From positions 178,747 to 242,746 of the forward strand of contig NZ_LT629850.1 of NCBI RefSeq assembly GCF_900106845.1: DNA of 64,000 nucleotides. Direction: 5' to 3'. Both the position numbers and the translations under genes were made by a program. The notes beneath the pieces are model-generated. The model made no database searches. It was not told the origin of the DNA and saw only the letters and a list, made by a program, of their open reading frames with translations. How positions within the stretch are numbered: the stretch's first letter is position 1; the number at the start of each line of letters is the position of its first letter. The DNA comes from Romboutsia timonensis (GTDB taxonomy: Bacteria > Bacillota > Clostridia > Peptostreptococcales > Peptostreptococcaceae). Shown piece after piece: positions 46,436 through 55,740 of this stretch.

Positions 46436-48065
46436 ATGATTAAAAGAAAAAAAGGAATAATTATAGCGTAGCAATATTATCTATATTATTGACTACAGCA
46501 CAAATACTTCCTGTTGATGCTAAAGTATTTGAAAATGAAACTACAATAAACCAAGAAGTTGCAAATACATTTGCCCCTGTAAAAGTAAAAGAAATAATAG
46601 GAAAAGATAGGTAGACACAGCAATAAAAATATCAAAAGAAGGATTTAAAGAAAAGGTTTCTTCTGTAATATTAGTGAATGCTACATCATTACCAGATGCA
46701 CTATGTGTTGCACCATTAGCTAATGCTTATGAGTGTCCTATATTATTAATAAATAAAGATAATATACCAAATGAAGTTTATGAAGAGATAAATAGATTAG
46801 GTGCACAAGATATTATATTAATAGGTGGGGAAGGTGTAATATCTAATAAAGTTGAAAGAGAATTAGAATCAAAGGGATATTATACAGATAGAATAGGTGG
46901 AAAAGATAGATATGAAATATCATTAAATATAGCATATGCATTAAATGAAATTAATCCAGTTAAAGAAATATCTATAGTAAATGGAGTAAAAGGATTAGCA
47001 GATGCTACAAGTATAGCACCACCGTCAGCGAGGGATGGAAGAGCTATATTATATACAAATGGAAATGATATAAGTGGTATAGAAAGTTTTATAACTAAAG
47101 ATATTGAAAAAGCCTATATTGTAGGTAAAGAAGCAGCAGTATCTTCAAATGTTGAAAATATATTAAAATCTAAAAACTTAGATGTAAAAAGATTAGGTGG
47201 ACAAAACAGAAAGGATACAAATGCAAAGGTAATAAGTGAGTTTTATTCTGGAAAAGAATTAAATAATATATATGTAGCTAAAGATGGAACTGGAAAAGAG
47301 AGCGACTTAATAGATGCATTATCTGTAAGTCCATTAGCTGCAAAGACTGAATCTCCAGTAATAATAGCTACAGGGAATGATAATATTTATACTTTAAGTG
47401 AATCTCAAAAAGATTTTGTAGAAAATCATAGACCAAAAGAGCTTACTAGAATAGGGGGAGGATATAATGAAGGACCATTTGATGACATAAAATGGCTTAT
47501 TAGGGATACGATAGAGTTAGTTGATACTATAGAATATGGTGATGGATCAATTATAGAATTTGAAAATTGTTATGATTATTATTGTTCTTTTGAGGATGAA
47601 GTTTTAGTAGATATAGGAGCAATTGGTTGGATTAATATAACTTACAAGGATAAAAATGGAAACATAATCTGGCAAGATAAAATAAAGGATGAATATTTCA
47701 CAGATATAGGGAAGGATATATATGTAACATATCTAGAGGATGTATATGATTTAAATGATGGTAATTTTATAGTAGCTTATTCTTCTTACAATATCTATAC
47801 TGAAGATAAGCCTGAACCTAAATCAGTTAAATACAATAAAGCAGGAGATGTATTGTGGGAAACTACAATATCTTTTGGAGATTTTGAATATTCACCTTTC
47901 AATGTTTTAATAGAACCTAATGGAGATAATCTAATGGTAAAATCAAAAGGATATTTTGATTATATGTATGTATGCTATATAGAAACTATAATAAACAAGG
48001 ATGGACAGATACTTGACCAAAAAGTTTGGGATGAAGATGGAAATATAGTATATAAATTAAAATAA
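46436..48065 (+). pseudogene. CWB2 protein gene with two single-base frameshifts
   Basis: The ATG at 46436 follows AAGGGGG and reads MIKRKKGIIIA, then stop. Inserting one base near 46469 gives the rest of a signal peptide (VAILSILLTTAQILPVDA); that frame breaks again in GKDR at about 46612, where one more base restores Y-DTAIKISKEGF and the long frame to 48065. With both bases the gene has 544 codons: signal peptide, three CWB2 modules (GKDRY-DTA, GKDRYEIS, GQNRKDTN) and a unique strand-rich C-terminal domain (about 360-543; WINITYKDKNGNIIWQDK) that I do not recognise. As it stands no exported product is made. Confidence 0.87.
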
Positions 48066-48086
48066 TAATATTTAAATTGGAAATGT

Positions 48087-48119
48087 AAAAGAGGACTGAT
48101 AAAATCAGTCCTCTTTAAT
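48087..48119 (+). terminator. terminator-like hairpin before the third leader motif
   Basis: AAAGAGGACTGAT, AAA, ATCAGTCCTCTTT with a perfect 13-bp stem; the T-run is only three long. Confidence 0.75.
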
Positions 48120-48165
48120 GTGAGAAATACTTGAAAAAGAGATGTTTTAAATTTTTCAAGTATTT
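48120..48165 (+). promoter_or_regulatory. leader-like element before secA2: GTGAGAAATAC plus 14-bp hairpin
   Basis: GTGAGAAATAC followed by AAATACTTGAAAAA (48125-48138) pairing perfectly with TTTTTCAAGTATTT (48152-48165); the 13-base loop begins with GAGATGTT. Same plan as the S-layer leaders, but placed directly after a hairpin rather than after a -10 box, and about 165 bases before the secA2 start. Confidence 0.55.
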
Positions 48166-48329
48166 ATATTATATATTAATTAATTAAATATGTCTATATA
48201 AAAACAAAATATATATACTATTCTTTTCATATGTATTAAAAATATAAGTAAATTGAGAAAAAAGAATATATATATGATATAATAAAATATAAGTTTTAAT
48301 AAGTGTATTATAATATAAGGGGGCAGATT

Positions 48330-50672
48330 ATGTCAGTTTTAGACCGAATATTGAGTAAATCAGACGAAAATGAAATAAAAGTACTGAACAAAATAGTAGA
48401 TGCCATAGACGCTCTTGAAGAAAAGACTCAAAAACTAAGTGATGATGAATTAAAAAATATGACTAATGTATTTAAAGATAGATTAAATAAAGGTGAAACA
48501 TTAGATGATATATTAATAGAAGCTTTTGCTGTTTGTAGAGAAGCATCAAGAAGAGTTTTAGGGATGCGTCAATATAGAGTACAATTAATAGGTGGGATTG
48601 TACTTCATCAAGGTAAAATAGCAGAAATGAGAACTGGTGAAGGTAAAACATTAGTTGCAGTAGCGCCTGTTTATTTAAATGCATTAGCAGGTAAAGGAGT
48701 ACATGTTATAACTGTTAATGACTATCTTGCAAATCGTGATAAAGAAATTATGAGGCCTGTATATGAGTTTTTAGGTATGAGTGTTGGGGTGATTCTTGCT
48801 AATCAAGATCCAGCAGTAAGAAAGGCTCAATACGATTGTGATATAACATATGGAACTAATAATGAGTATGGATTTGATTATTTAAGAGATAACATGGTAA
48901 CTAAAAATGAAGATAAGGTACAAAGAGAGTTAAACTTTGCTATAGTTGATGAGGTTGACTCAATACTTATAGATGAAGCTAGAACTCCTTTAATAATTTC
49001 TGGTACTGGAGATGAAAGTACTAAATTATATGATATAGCAGATGCTTTTGTAAAAAGCTTAAATGAAGAAGATTATGAAATAGATGAAAAAGATAATGTA
49101 ATATCTCTTACTGAAGAAGGTATGTCAAAATCAGAATCTTTCTTTGGAATAGAGAATTTAACACATATAGATAATATAGAAATATATCATCATATTAACC
49201 AAGCTTTAAGAGCTCATAAGTTAATGGACAAAGATGTAGATTATGTAGTTAAAGATAATGAAATTATGATAGTTGATGAATTCACAGGAAGAATAATGGA
49301 TGGTAGAAGATACTCTGATGGTCTTCATCAAGCAATAGAGGCTAAGGAAAAAGTTGAAATAAAAAGAGAATCTAAAACTTTAGCTACAGTAACATTCCAA
49401 AACTTCTTTAGAATGTACTCTAAGTTATCAGGAATGACTGGTACTGCTAAAACTGAAGAAAGTGAATTTGAATCAACATATAATATGAATGTTGTAACTA
49501 TTCCTACTAATAAGCCAATACTTAGAGCTGATTTAAATGATTTAGTATTTAAAACTGAAAAAGCTAAGTACAATGCAGTTGTAGATGAAATTATAAGGAT
49601 AAATAAAACAGGACAACCTGTGTTAGTAGGTACTGTTTCTATAGATAAGTCAGAGTATTTATCTGAACTACTTAAGAAAAAAGGAATAGCACATGAAGTA
49701 TTAAATGCTAAAAATCATGAAAAAGAAGCTGAAATAGTTAAAAATGCTGGTAAGTTAGGTGCTGTAACTATAGCTACTAACATGGCTGGTCGTGGTACGG
49801 ATATATCTTTAGGAGCGGGAGATAAAAAAGAAGAGGAAAAGGTTAAAGAACTTGGTGGTCTTTATGTTATAGGAACAGAAAGACATGAAACAAGAAGAAT
49901 AGATAATCAATTAAGAGGGCGTTCAGGACGTCAAGGAGATCCTGGTACTTCAAGATTCTTTGTTAGTTTAGAAGATGAAGTTATAAAGCTATATGGTGGA
50001 AATAGCATAGAAAAGCTTATGAAAAAAATGAATCCAAGTGAAGATGAAGCATTAGAAAGTAAGCAATTAGCTAAGGCCATAGAAAGAGCTCAAAGAGGTA
50101 TAGAAGGTAAAAACTTTGAGATAAGAAAAAATGTTATAAAATATGATGATATAATAAATGAGCAAAGAAAAGTTATTTATGCTGAAAGAAATAAAGTATT
50201 AAATAATGAAGATTTAGAAGAAGAAATACAAAAAATGGTTAAAGATATAATAGCAGAAACTGCTGAAAAGTATTTAAGAAAAAATAAGGATTATTATGGA
50301 TTCTTAAATAGTATTCATAGTAGCTTTATGCCAAAGGAATCTCTTATAATACCGGGTATGGACAAAATGAGTGTAGAAGAAACTATAGACTATACTTATG
50401 ACTTATCTAAAAGGGTATATGACTTTAAAAAGATTATATCTGGAATAGATAAGGTTAAAGAACTTGAAAGAAGAGTTTTACTTGAAGTAGTTGATTCTCA
50501 TTGGATAGATCACATAGATGCTATGGATCAATTAAGACAATGTATAGGACTTTCAGCTATAGGTCAAAAGGATCCTGTTAAGGAATATACTATACAAGGT
50601 TATGATATGTTTGAGGAATTAAATAGAACTATAAGATTAGAAACAGTAAAATACTTATATAAATTTAATTAA
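48330..50672 (+). CDS. secA2: accessory Sec ATPase SecA2
   Basis: 780 residues from the ATG at 48330 (AAGGGGG ahead). SecA motor: Walker A MRTGEGKT (100-107), Walker B region IVDEVDSILIDEARTPL, GTNNEYGFDYLRDNM, motif VI GRSGRQGDPG, and the helical wing/scaffold end WIDHIDAMDQLRQ. It stops at YLYKFN without the Cys-rich zinc tail of housekeeping SecA; that, the length (C. difficile SecA2 is about 780) and the position among CWB2 genes mark it as SecA2. In C. difficile it drives export of SlpA and other Cwps through SecYEG, so the CWB2 proteins of this window are its likely cargo. Confidence 0.95.
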   Translation: MSVLDRILSKSDENEIKVLNKIVDAIDALEEKTQKLSDDELKNMTNVFKDRLNKGETLDDILIEAFAVCREASRRVLGMRQYRVQLIGGIVLHQGKIAEMRTGEGKTLVAVAPVYLNALAGKGVHVITVNDYLANRDKEIMRPVYEFLGMSVGVILANQDPAVRKAQYDCDITYGTNNEYGFDYLRDNMVTKNEDKVQRELNFAIVDEVDSILIDEARTPLIISGTGDESTKLYDIADAFVKSLNEEDYEIDEKDNVISLTEEGMSKSESFFGIENLTHIDNIEIYHHINQALRAHKLMDKDVDYVVKDNEIMIVDEFTGRIMDGRRYSDGLHQAIEAKEKVEIKRESKTLATVTFQNFFRMYSKLSGMTGTAKTEESEFESTYNMNVVTIPTNKPILRADLNDLVFKTEKAKYNAVVDEIIRINKTGQPVLVGTVSIDKSEYLSELLKKKGIAHEVLNAKNHEKEAEIVKNAGKLGAVTIATNMAGRGTDISLGAGDKKEEEKVKELGGLYVIGTERHETRRIDNQLRGRSGRQGDPGTSRFFVSLEDEVIKLYGGNSIEKLMKKMNPSEDEALESKQLAKAIERAQRGIEGKNFEIRKNVIKYDDIINEQRKVIYAERNKVLNNEDLEEEIQKMVKDIIAETAEKYLRKNKDYYGFLNSIHSSFMPKESLIIPGMDKMSVEETIDYTYDLSKRVYDFKKIISGIDKVKELERRVLLEVVDSHWIDHIDAMDQLRQCIGLSAIGQKDPVKEYTIQGYDMFEELNRTIRLETVKYLYKFN

Positions 50673-50702
50673 AAAAGTAGGCGATTACGCCTACTTTTTT
50701 TA
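50671..50702 (+). terminator. secA2 terminator
   Basis: AAAAAAGTAGGCG, ATTA, CGCCTACTTTTTTT. Confidence 0.93.
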
Positions 50703-50738
50703 TTATGAAAATTAGAGAAAAATTAATTTAAATGTGAG

Positions 50739-50768
50739 AAAGGTCATAGATAAAATCTATGACCTTTA
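50739..50768 (+). terminator. second hairpin after secA2
   Basis: AAAGGTCATAGAT, AAA, ATCTATGACCTTT: a perfect 13-bp stem with the same AAA loop and short T-run as 48087-48119. It also lies directly before a leader motif. A further GTGAGAAA stands just upstream at 50734. Confidence 0.7.
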
Positions 50769-50770
50769 TT

Positions 50771-50814
50771 GTGAGAAATACGGAAAAAAGAGATGTTAGA
50801 AATTTCTTTCTTCC
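50771..50814 (+). promoter_or_regulatory. leader-like element before the CWB2 amidase: GTGAGAAATAC plus hairpin
   Basis: GTGAGAAATAC, then GGAAAAAAG (50782-50790) pairing with CTTTCTTCC (50806-50814) with one mismatch; AGATGTT starts the loop. Fourth copy of the element. Confidence 0.55.
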
Positions 50815-51009
50815 TACAAATATTATACTATAATTTTTTTTAAAAGTCGAGAGTATATATCGTTAAAGTATAAAAAAATTTAAAGTAGTTTAATTACATA
50901 GATAACAAATTTTACATGTATAATTTGGCATTTAAGTTCTGTAATATGTCCCATAAATTATCTTATTATGTTATAATAGATATTAATGAGTAAAAATAGG
51001 AGGAATATT

Positions 51010-53004
51010 ATGAGAAAAAGGACAAAAATGTTAACTTCTGGGTTAATATCGGCAACTTTATCAGTTCCAAGTTTAGCCTTTGCAGTTGGCAATAATGAAA
51101 ATTCAAATATTAATATAGAGCTAGAAAAAAACAGCGTAATATTAGGGGATACATCAAAAGTAAGTATAAGCTTTAAAGAAAAGCAAAGTGCAAATAATAT
51201 AATATTAAATCTTTCATGCTATGATGAAAAACTTAGCACAACTCTAAACTACAATCCTGAAAATAACAGATATGAAGGTGAGATAAAATTTGATATAGAT
51301 CCAGAATATTTAAATGTATGGACAATTGAAAATATAGTAGTAAATAGTGATGAAAATGCACAAACTTTAGATAAAAATAAATTAAAAGAATTAGGTGTAA
51401 ATGTAGATGATTATAAAATAACTCAAGAGTATATCTTAAGTAATGCTGTAGCACCTGCAAACTATCTAAAAAAGGTATCAGCACCAGTTGAAAAACTTGC
51501 TGGAAACACAGAATATGATACTGCAGTAGCTGTAAGTAAAAAAGGATGGCCAAATGGTAGTAAAAAGGTAGTTATAGTAAATGGGGATATAATTGCTGAT
51601 GGAATATCTGCAACACCTTTGGCTGCAACTTATGAAGCTCCTTTACTTATAGTAAAAAAGGATACATTACCACAAGCTATAAATGAAGAATTAAAACGTT
51701 TAAGACCAGAGGAAATAATAGTAGTAGGTGGAGTAAATACTATATCTGACTCTGTATACAACACTATAAAATCAAATACAAATGCTAAAATGAGCCGTAT
51801 TTGGGGGAATGACAGAAATGAAACATCATTAAGGATAGCTGAAAAAATAGATAAGGATCATGATGTAAATACTGTATTTATATCAAATGGATTTAAAGGA
51901 GATATAGATGCTCTTACAATAGCGGCTAAAGCAGGGCAAGATAAACAACCTATAATACTAACTAATAAAAGTACTATACCAACAGAAACTTACTCTTGGA
52001 TGAAATCAGAAAGTTTAACAAATGCTTATTTTATAGGTGGACCAGATACTTTAGATACTGAAATTATTCATAAAATGGCAGACATAGCTAAGCCAGCTAG
52101 TGGAAGTATATACCATAATAGAGTTTATGGTGCTGATAGACATGAAACTAATGCAAAAGTTATAGAAAAGTTTTATACTAAAAGTGATTTAGATGCAGTA
52201 TTAGTAGCTAGATCAGATAAGTTAGCAGATGCTTTAATAGCAGGACCATTAGCAGCTAAGTTAAATTCTCCAATACTTATAACTCCAACAGATAAATTAT
52301 CTGAGTATCATGAAGATAACTTAACACAAAAGTCAGCTAATGTAATATATCAAATAGGTGGAGCTTTAAGTGATGATGTTTTATCTAAAATAGCATATAA
52401 GTTATCAATGCATAATTCAGGAGATAAAACTGTAGTAATAGATCCAGGTCATGGTGGAGCAGATCCAGGAGCAGTAAATAAAGTTGACCAAAGCATAAAA
52501 GAAAAAGACTATACTTTAGATACTTCATTAGCTACAGCTGAATATTTAAGAAAAAATAATATAAATGTAGTGTTAACTAGAGAAACAGATTTACCAAGTA
52601 ATCAGAAATTATCTTTAGCAGAAAGAAGTAGTTTATCAAACTCTATTAATCCAGACTTACTTGTAAGTGTTCATTTTAACTCTTATAACACTGTCGCTAG
52701 AGGAATAGAAGCATTTTACAAGTATAAAGATAGAAATGGTGGAACTAGTAAAACACTAGCATCAAATGTATTAAATAGTGTATTAGAAAAATTTAATCTT
52801 CCAAATAGAGGTATAAAAACTAGAGTAGGTGATGATGGTGTAACTGATTATTATCATATGATAAGAGAAGTTAATGCTCCAGCTATAATAATAGAATCAT
52901 CTTTTATAGATAATGAAGAAGATCAAAAGCTTGTTAACACTATTGAAAAAAGAAAATTATTAGGTACACAAATAGGTAAAGGTATAGAAAAAACTTTAAA
53001 ATAA
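51010..53004 (+). CDS. CWB2-anchored N-acetylmuramoyl-L-alanine amidase
   Basis: 664 residues from the ATG at 51010 (AGGAGG ahead; the ATG at 50986 lies before that site). Signal peptide 1-28 (RKRTKMLTSGLISATL to FA); a strand-rich N-terminal domain about 32-155; three CWB2 modules about 160-465 (GNTEYDTA, GNDRNETS, GADRHETN); and a C-terminal Amidase_3 domain about 475-662 with zinc ligands in IDPGHGGADPG, the Glu of SIKEKDYT and SVHFNSY, and the catalytic Glu in IIESSFIDN. It should cut the amide bond between MurNAc and the stem peptide. Cwp6/Cwp16-type amidases of C. difficile combine the same parts. Its leader carries the conserved motif at 50771. Confidence 0.93.
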   Translation: MRKRTKMLTSGLISATLSVPSLAFAVGNNENSNINIELEKNSVILGDTSKVSISFKEKQSANNIILNLSCYDEKLSTTLNYNPENNRYEGEIKFDIDPEYLNVWTIENIVVNSDENAQTLDKNKLKELGVNVDDYKITQEYILSNAVAPANYLKKVSAPVEKLAGNTEYDTAVAVSKKGWPNGSKKVVIVNGDIIADGISATPLAATYEAPLLIVKKDTLPQAINEELKRLRPEEIIVVGGVNTISDSVYNTIKSNTNAKMSRIWGNDRNETSLRIAEKIDKDHDVNTVFISNGFKGDIDALTIAAKAGQDKQPIILTNKSTIPTETYSWMKSESLTNAYFIGGPDTLDTEIIHKMADIAKPASGSIYHNRVYGADRHETNAKVIEKFYTKSDLDAVLVARSDKLADALIAGPLAAKLNSPILITPTDKLSEYHEDNLTQKSANVIYQIGGALSDDVLSKIAYKLSMHNSGDKTVVIDPGHGGADPGAVNKVDQSIKEKDYTLDTSLATAEYLRKNNINVVLTRETDLPSNQKLSLAERSSLSNSINPDLLVSVHFNSYNTVARGIEAFYKYKDRNGGTSKTLASNVLNSVLEKFNLPNRGIKTRVGDDGVTDYYHMIREVNAPAIIIESSFIDNEEDQKLVNTIEKRKLLGTQIGKGIEKTLK

Positions 53005-53140
53005 ATTATTTATTAAATTTGTAAAAAATAGAATATTAAATTTCACATGGCATTAATTGTATTGATAATATATTATTTTTTGAGTATAATATAACCATAA
53101 ATCATAAAATGATAAAATTTATTCCAAAATGGAGGTTATT

Positions 53141-53806
53141 ATGTCTGAATATGCAACAGGAGGATGCGTTGTTATGGATGACCCATCTTATGTAAACAAC
53201 ATTGATTATAGTAATGTACGAGGCAATGTATTATTTGATGTTTATCAAAGAGTTTTAGACATAGTATTATCAGTAGTAGGGCTTTTAGTAGGGATACCTT
53301 TAATAGCTATATTTGGAATTCTTATTAAATTAGAAGATAATGGACCGATAACTTATAAACAGGAAAGATTAGGCAAAGGTGGAAAAAGATTTTATATTTA
53401 TAAGCTAAGATCAATGAGAACTGATGCTGAAAAATTTGGTGCTCAATGGGCAGAAAAAAATGACCCTAGAATTACAAAAGTTGGGAAGTTTATTAGGAAA
53501 ACTAGAATTGATGAGATCCCACAGTTATTTAATATATTAAAGGGAGATATGAGTATTATAGGGCCAAGACCTGAAAGGCCGGAATTTACACAGGAGTTTA
53601 ATGAAGAAATACCAGGATTTATAAATAGGTTAGCAGTAAAGCCGGGACTTACAGGTTGGGCGCAAATAAATGGAGGATATGATATTACTCCTCAAGAAAA
53701 GCTCGTAGAAGATATATACTATATTGAGAATAGAAGTATATTACTAGATTTTAAGATAATCTTAAAAACTGTTAAGGTAGTATTAACAGGACATGGAGCT
53801 AGATAA
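53141..53806 (+). CDS. undecaprenyl-phosphate sugar-phosphate transferase
   Basis: 221 residues from the ATG at 53141 (TGGAGG ahead). Bacterial sugar transferase domain (PF02397): a membrane segment at about 32-60 after the basic VLFDVYQRVLDIV, KQERLGKGGKRFYIYKLRSM, RITKVGKFIRKTRIDEIPQL, GDMSIIGPRPERPE and LAVKPGLTGWAQING. This short, PglC-like form puts the first sugar phosphate on undecaprenyl phosphate and so starts polysaccharide repeat-unit assembly. First gene of the polysaccharide region, followed by a terminator and then a CWB2 gene. Confidence 0.93.
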   Translation: MSEYATGGCVVMDDPSYVNNIDYSNVRGNVLFDVYQRVLDIVLSVVGLLVGIPLIAIFGILIKLEDNGPITYKQERLGKGGKRFYIYKLRSMRTDAEKFGAQWAEKNDPRITKVGKFIRKTRIDEIPQLFNILKGDMSIIGPRPERPEFTQEFNEEIPGFINRLAVKPGLTGWAQINGGYDITPQEKLVEDIYYIENRSILLDFKIILKTVKVVLTGHGAR

Positions 53807-53833
53807 TTTTAAAAATATTAGATTATTAACCTA

Positions 53834-53865
53834 TAAAGAGGCTCTTTTAAAAAGAGCCTTTTTTT
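53834..53865 (+). terminator. terminator after the initiating sugar transferase
   Basis: AGGCTCTTTT, AA, AAAGAGCCT, T-run. Confidence 0.9.
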
Positions 53866-53906
53866 ATAGGATATTGCAAAATAAAAATAAAAGGATATGA
53901 TTAGAT

Positions 53907-54941
53907 ATGATAAAAAAACTTGCGTATGTTTTATTAGCTTTATTTACAATGGTTACATTGTCAATAAGTGTATATGCTAATGAAAATTATAAAAAAGAAT
54001 TTATAAAGGGGACTAATGGTGAAATATCAACAATTATAAATAAGCGAGCTTTTAAAAAGGCAGATGAGGTTATACTTATAAATGAAAATGCGAGTATTGA
54101 TGCTATAAGTGTAACACCGCTGGCATATTTAAAAAAAGCTCCTATTATAACGACTTCATATAAAAATATTAACCAAGATACTATAGATTATTTAAAAGAT
54201 TTAGGTGTTAAAAAGGTAACTATAATTGGTGGTTTGAAAAGTGTTTCTAAAACAATAGAAAATAAAATACAAGGTATGGAAATTGAGGTAGAGAGAATTT
54301 ATGGAAATGATAGATATGAAACTTCTCAAAAAATAGCTAAAATAATGGATAAAGAGGAAAAAGTATCAGAAGCGATAGTTATTAGCTCTTTAGCTGGAAT
54401 AGAAAATGCTATATCCATATCTGATTTAGCGTGTAAAAATAATATGCCTATATTATGGTCGAATGATAATCAAATACAAGATATTGCTAATTTTGTAAAT
54501 AAACAAAACTATAAAAAGGTTTATGCATTAGGAAATGATGAAAGATTTACTCATAATGCAAAGCAGTATATAAACAATGTCGAATTAATAAAAGAAATGA
54601 ATAGATACGATACAAATATAAATGATATTAAAAAATTATACAATGATATAAATAGTATTTATACTGTAAATATAGAATATGGAAATAACGGAGATATAAC
54701 AAAGTATTTATCATTACCAGCAGCTGCTGCACATCAAAATGTTCCTATATTGATTTGTAATGAGAATTTAACTTATAATCAAGAAGAATTTATCAAAGAA
54801 AATGTGGAAAATGTAATTGAAGTAGGAGAAAAAGTAGGGGAATATAGTGTTTTAAATACATTTAAAAGTGATGCATTTTTTAAAGCTATGATAATGGTAG
54901 CTGTAATTATAATTATTATTATTCGAGGAATTAAGTCTTAA
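53907..54941 (+). CDS. minimal CWB2 protein with a C-terminal membrane anchor
   Basis: 344 residues. Signal peptide about 1-24 (KKLAYVLLALFTMVTLSISV) and three degenerate CWB2 modules (about 28-320) with only one standard signature (GNDRYETS); the first and third keep NKRAFKKADEVILIN and MNRYDTN. There is no effector domain; instead it ends in a membrane helix (about 324-340, MIMVAVIIIIIIRG) followed by Lys. It would stand at the membrane-wall interface with its modules outward. Placed at the head of the polysaccharide genes, it may help handle or attach the polymer that CWB2 modules bind. That role is inference. Confidence 0.8.
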   Translation: MIKKLAYVLLALFTMVTLSISVYANENYKKEFIKGTNGEISTIINKRAFKKADEVILINENASIDAISVTPLAYLKKAPIITTSYKNINQDTIDYLKDLGVKKVTIIGGLKSVSKTIENKIQGMEIEVERIYGNDRYETSQKIAKIMDKEEKVSEAIVISSLAGIENAISISDLACKNNMPILWSNDNQIQDIANFVNKQNYKKVYALGNDERFTHNAKQYINNVELIKEMNRYDTNINDIKKLYNDINSIYTVNIEYGNNGDITKYLSLPAAAAHQNVPILICNENLTYNQEEFIKENVENVIEVGEKVGEYSVLNTFKSDAFFKAMIMVAVIIIIIIRGIKS

Positions 54942-55003
54942 ATAATTATAATAGAAGAAAATGATAAAAATATAAAATTTATAATATTAAAGGAGTGATA
55001 TAT

Positions 55004-55738
55004 TTGATACCTAAAAAAATTCATTATGTATGGATAGGTGGACCTAAAGGAAACTTAGAAAATATATGCATAAATTCTTGGAGGGAAAAATTACCTGATT
55101 ATGAAATTATAGAATGGAATGAGCATAACGTAGATATCGAAGAGGAAATAAAAGGTAAAAAGTTTTTGGAAGTTTGTTATCAAAAGAAATTATGGGCGTT
55201 TATCTCAGACTATATAAGAGTAAAAGTTCTTTATGAAGAGGGCGGAATTTATATGGATACTGATATGCAAATATTAAAAGATATAAGTCCTATTTTAAAA
55301 GGACAGGATGTATTTTTTGGTTATGAGGATGAAAAACATATAAGTGCAGGTATAATTGGTGCAAAAAAAGGTCATAGGTTGTTTAAGCAAATGTTAGATT
55401 TTTATGAAAGTGATATATTAAGTGCAGATTTTTATACAATACCAAAATTAATAACACATATAGTAGAAAATAACTTTGAGAAAATAGATAAAAATCATTA
55501 TGAAGATAATATAACAGTATATGATAGAGAATATTTTTATCCATTTAGTTATAGAGAAGAATTTTATCCAGAATGTATAACAGAAAATACTTATGGTATT
55601 CATTGGTGGGGAAAAAGTTGGGCTAAAAAGAGAGACTATTTCCTTGAAACTAAACATTTAAGTGGAAAAAATAAGATTATTAAATGTGCTAAAATATTTG
55701 CAGGAAATACACTTATAACCTTTAAGAAAAGAGGTTAA
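55004..55738 (+). CDS. glycosyltransferase with DxD motif (Gly_transf_sug type)
   Basis: 244 residues from a TTG at 55004, chosen because AAGGAG (54990-54995) is 8 bases before it; the GTG at 54995 lies within that site. N-terminal IPKKIHYVWIGG and the metal-binding GGIYMDTDMQ, preceded by ISDYIRVKVLYEEGG, are the signature of capsular-type transferases of PF04488 (OCH1/mannosyl-like). A cytoplasmic enzyme that adds one sugar to the lipid-linked unit. Two bases separate it from the Wzy-like gene. Confidence 0.88.
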   Translation: MIPKKIHYVWIGGPKGNLENICINSWREKLPDYEIIEWNEHNVDIEEEIKGKKFLEVCYQKKLWAFISDYIRVKVLYEEGGIYMDTDMQILKDISPILKGQDVFFGYEDEKHISAGIIGAKKGHRLFKQMLDFYESDILSADFYTIPKLITHIVENNFEKIDKNHYEDNITVYDREYFYPFSYREEFYPECITENTYGIHWWGKSWAKKRDYFLETKHLSGKNKIIKCAKIFAGNTLITFKKRG

Positions 55739-55740
55739 TT

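Noticed and set aside
1181..53004. Identification as C. difficile
   Set aside because: Proteins match the plan but not the sequences I know from C. difficile SlpA/Cwp proteins, gene order differs, and Cwp84, Cwp66 and Cwp2 are not recognisable here.
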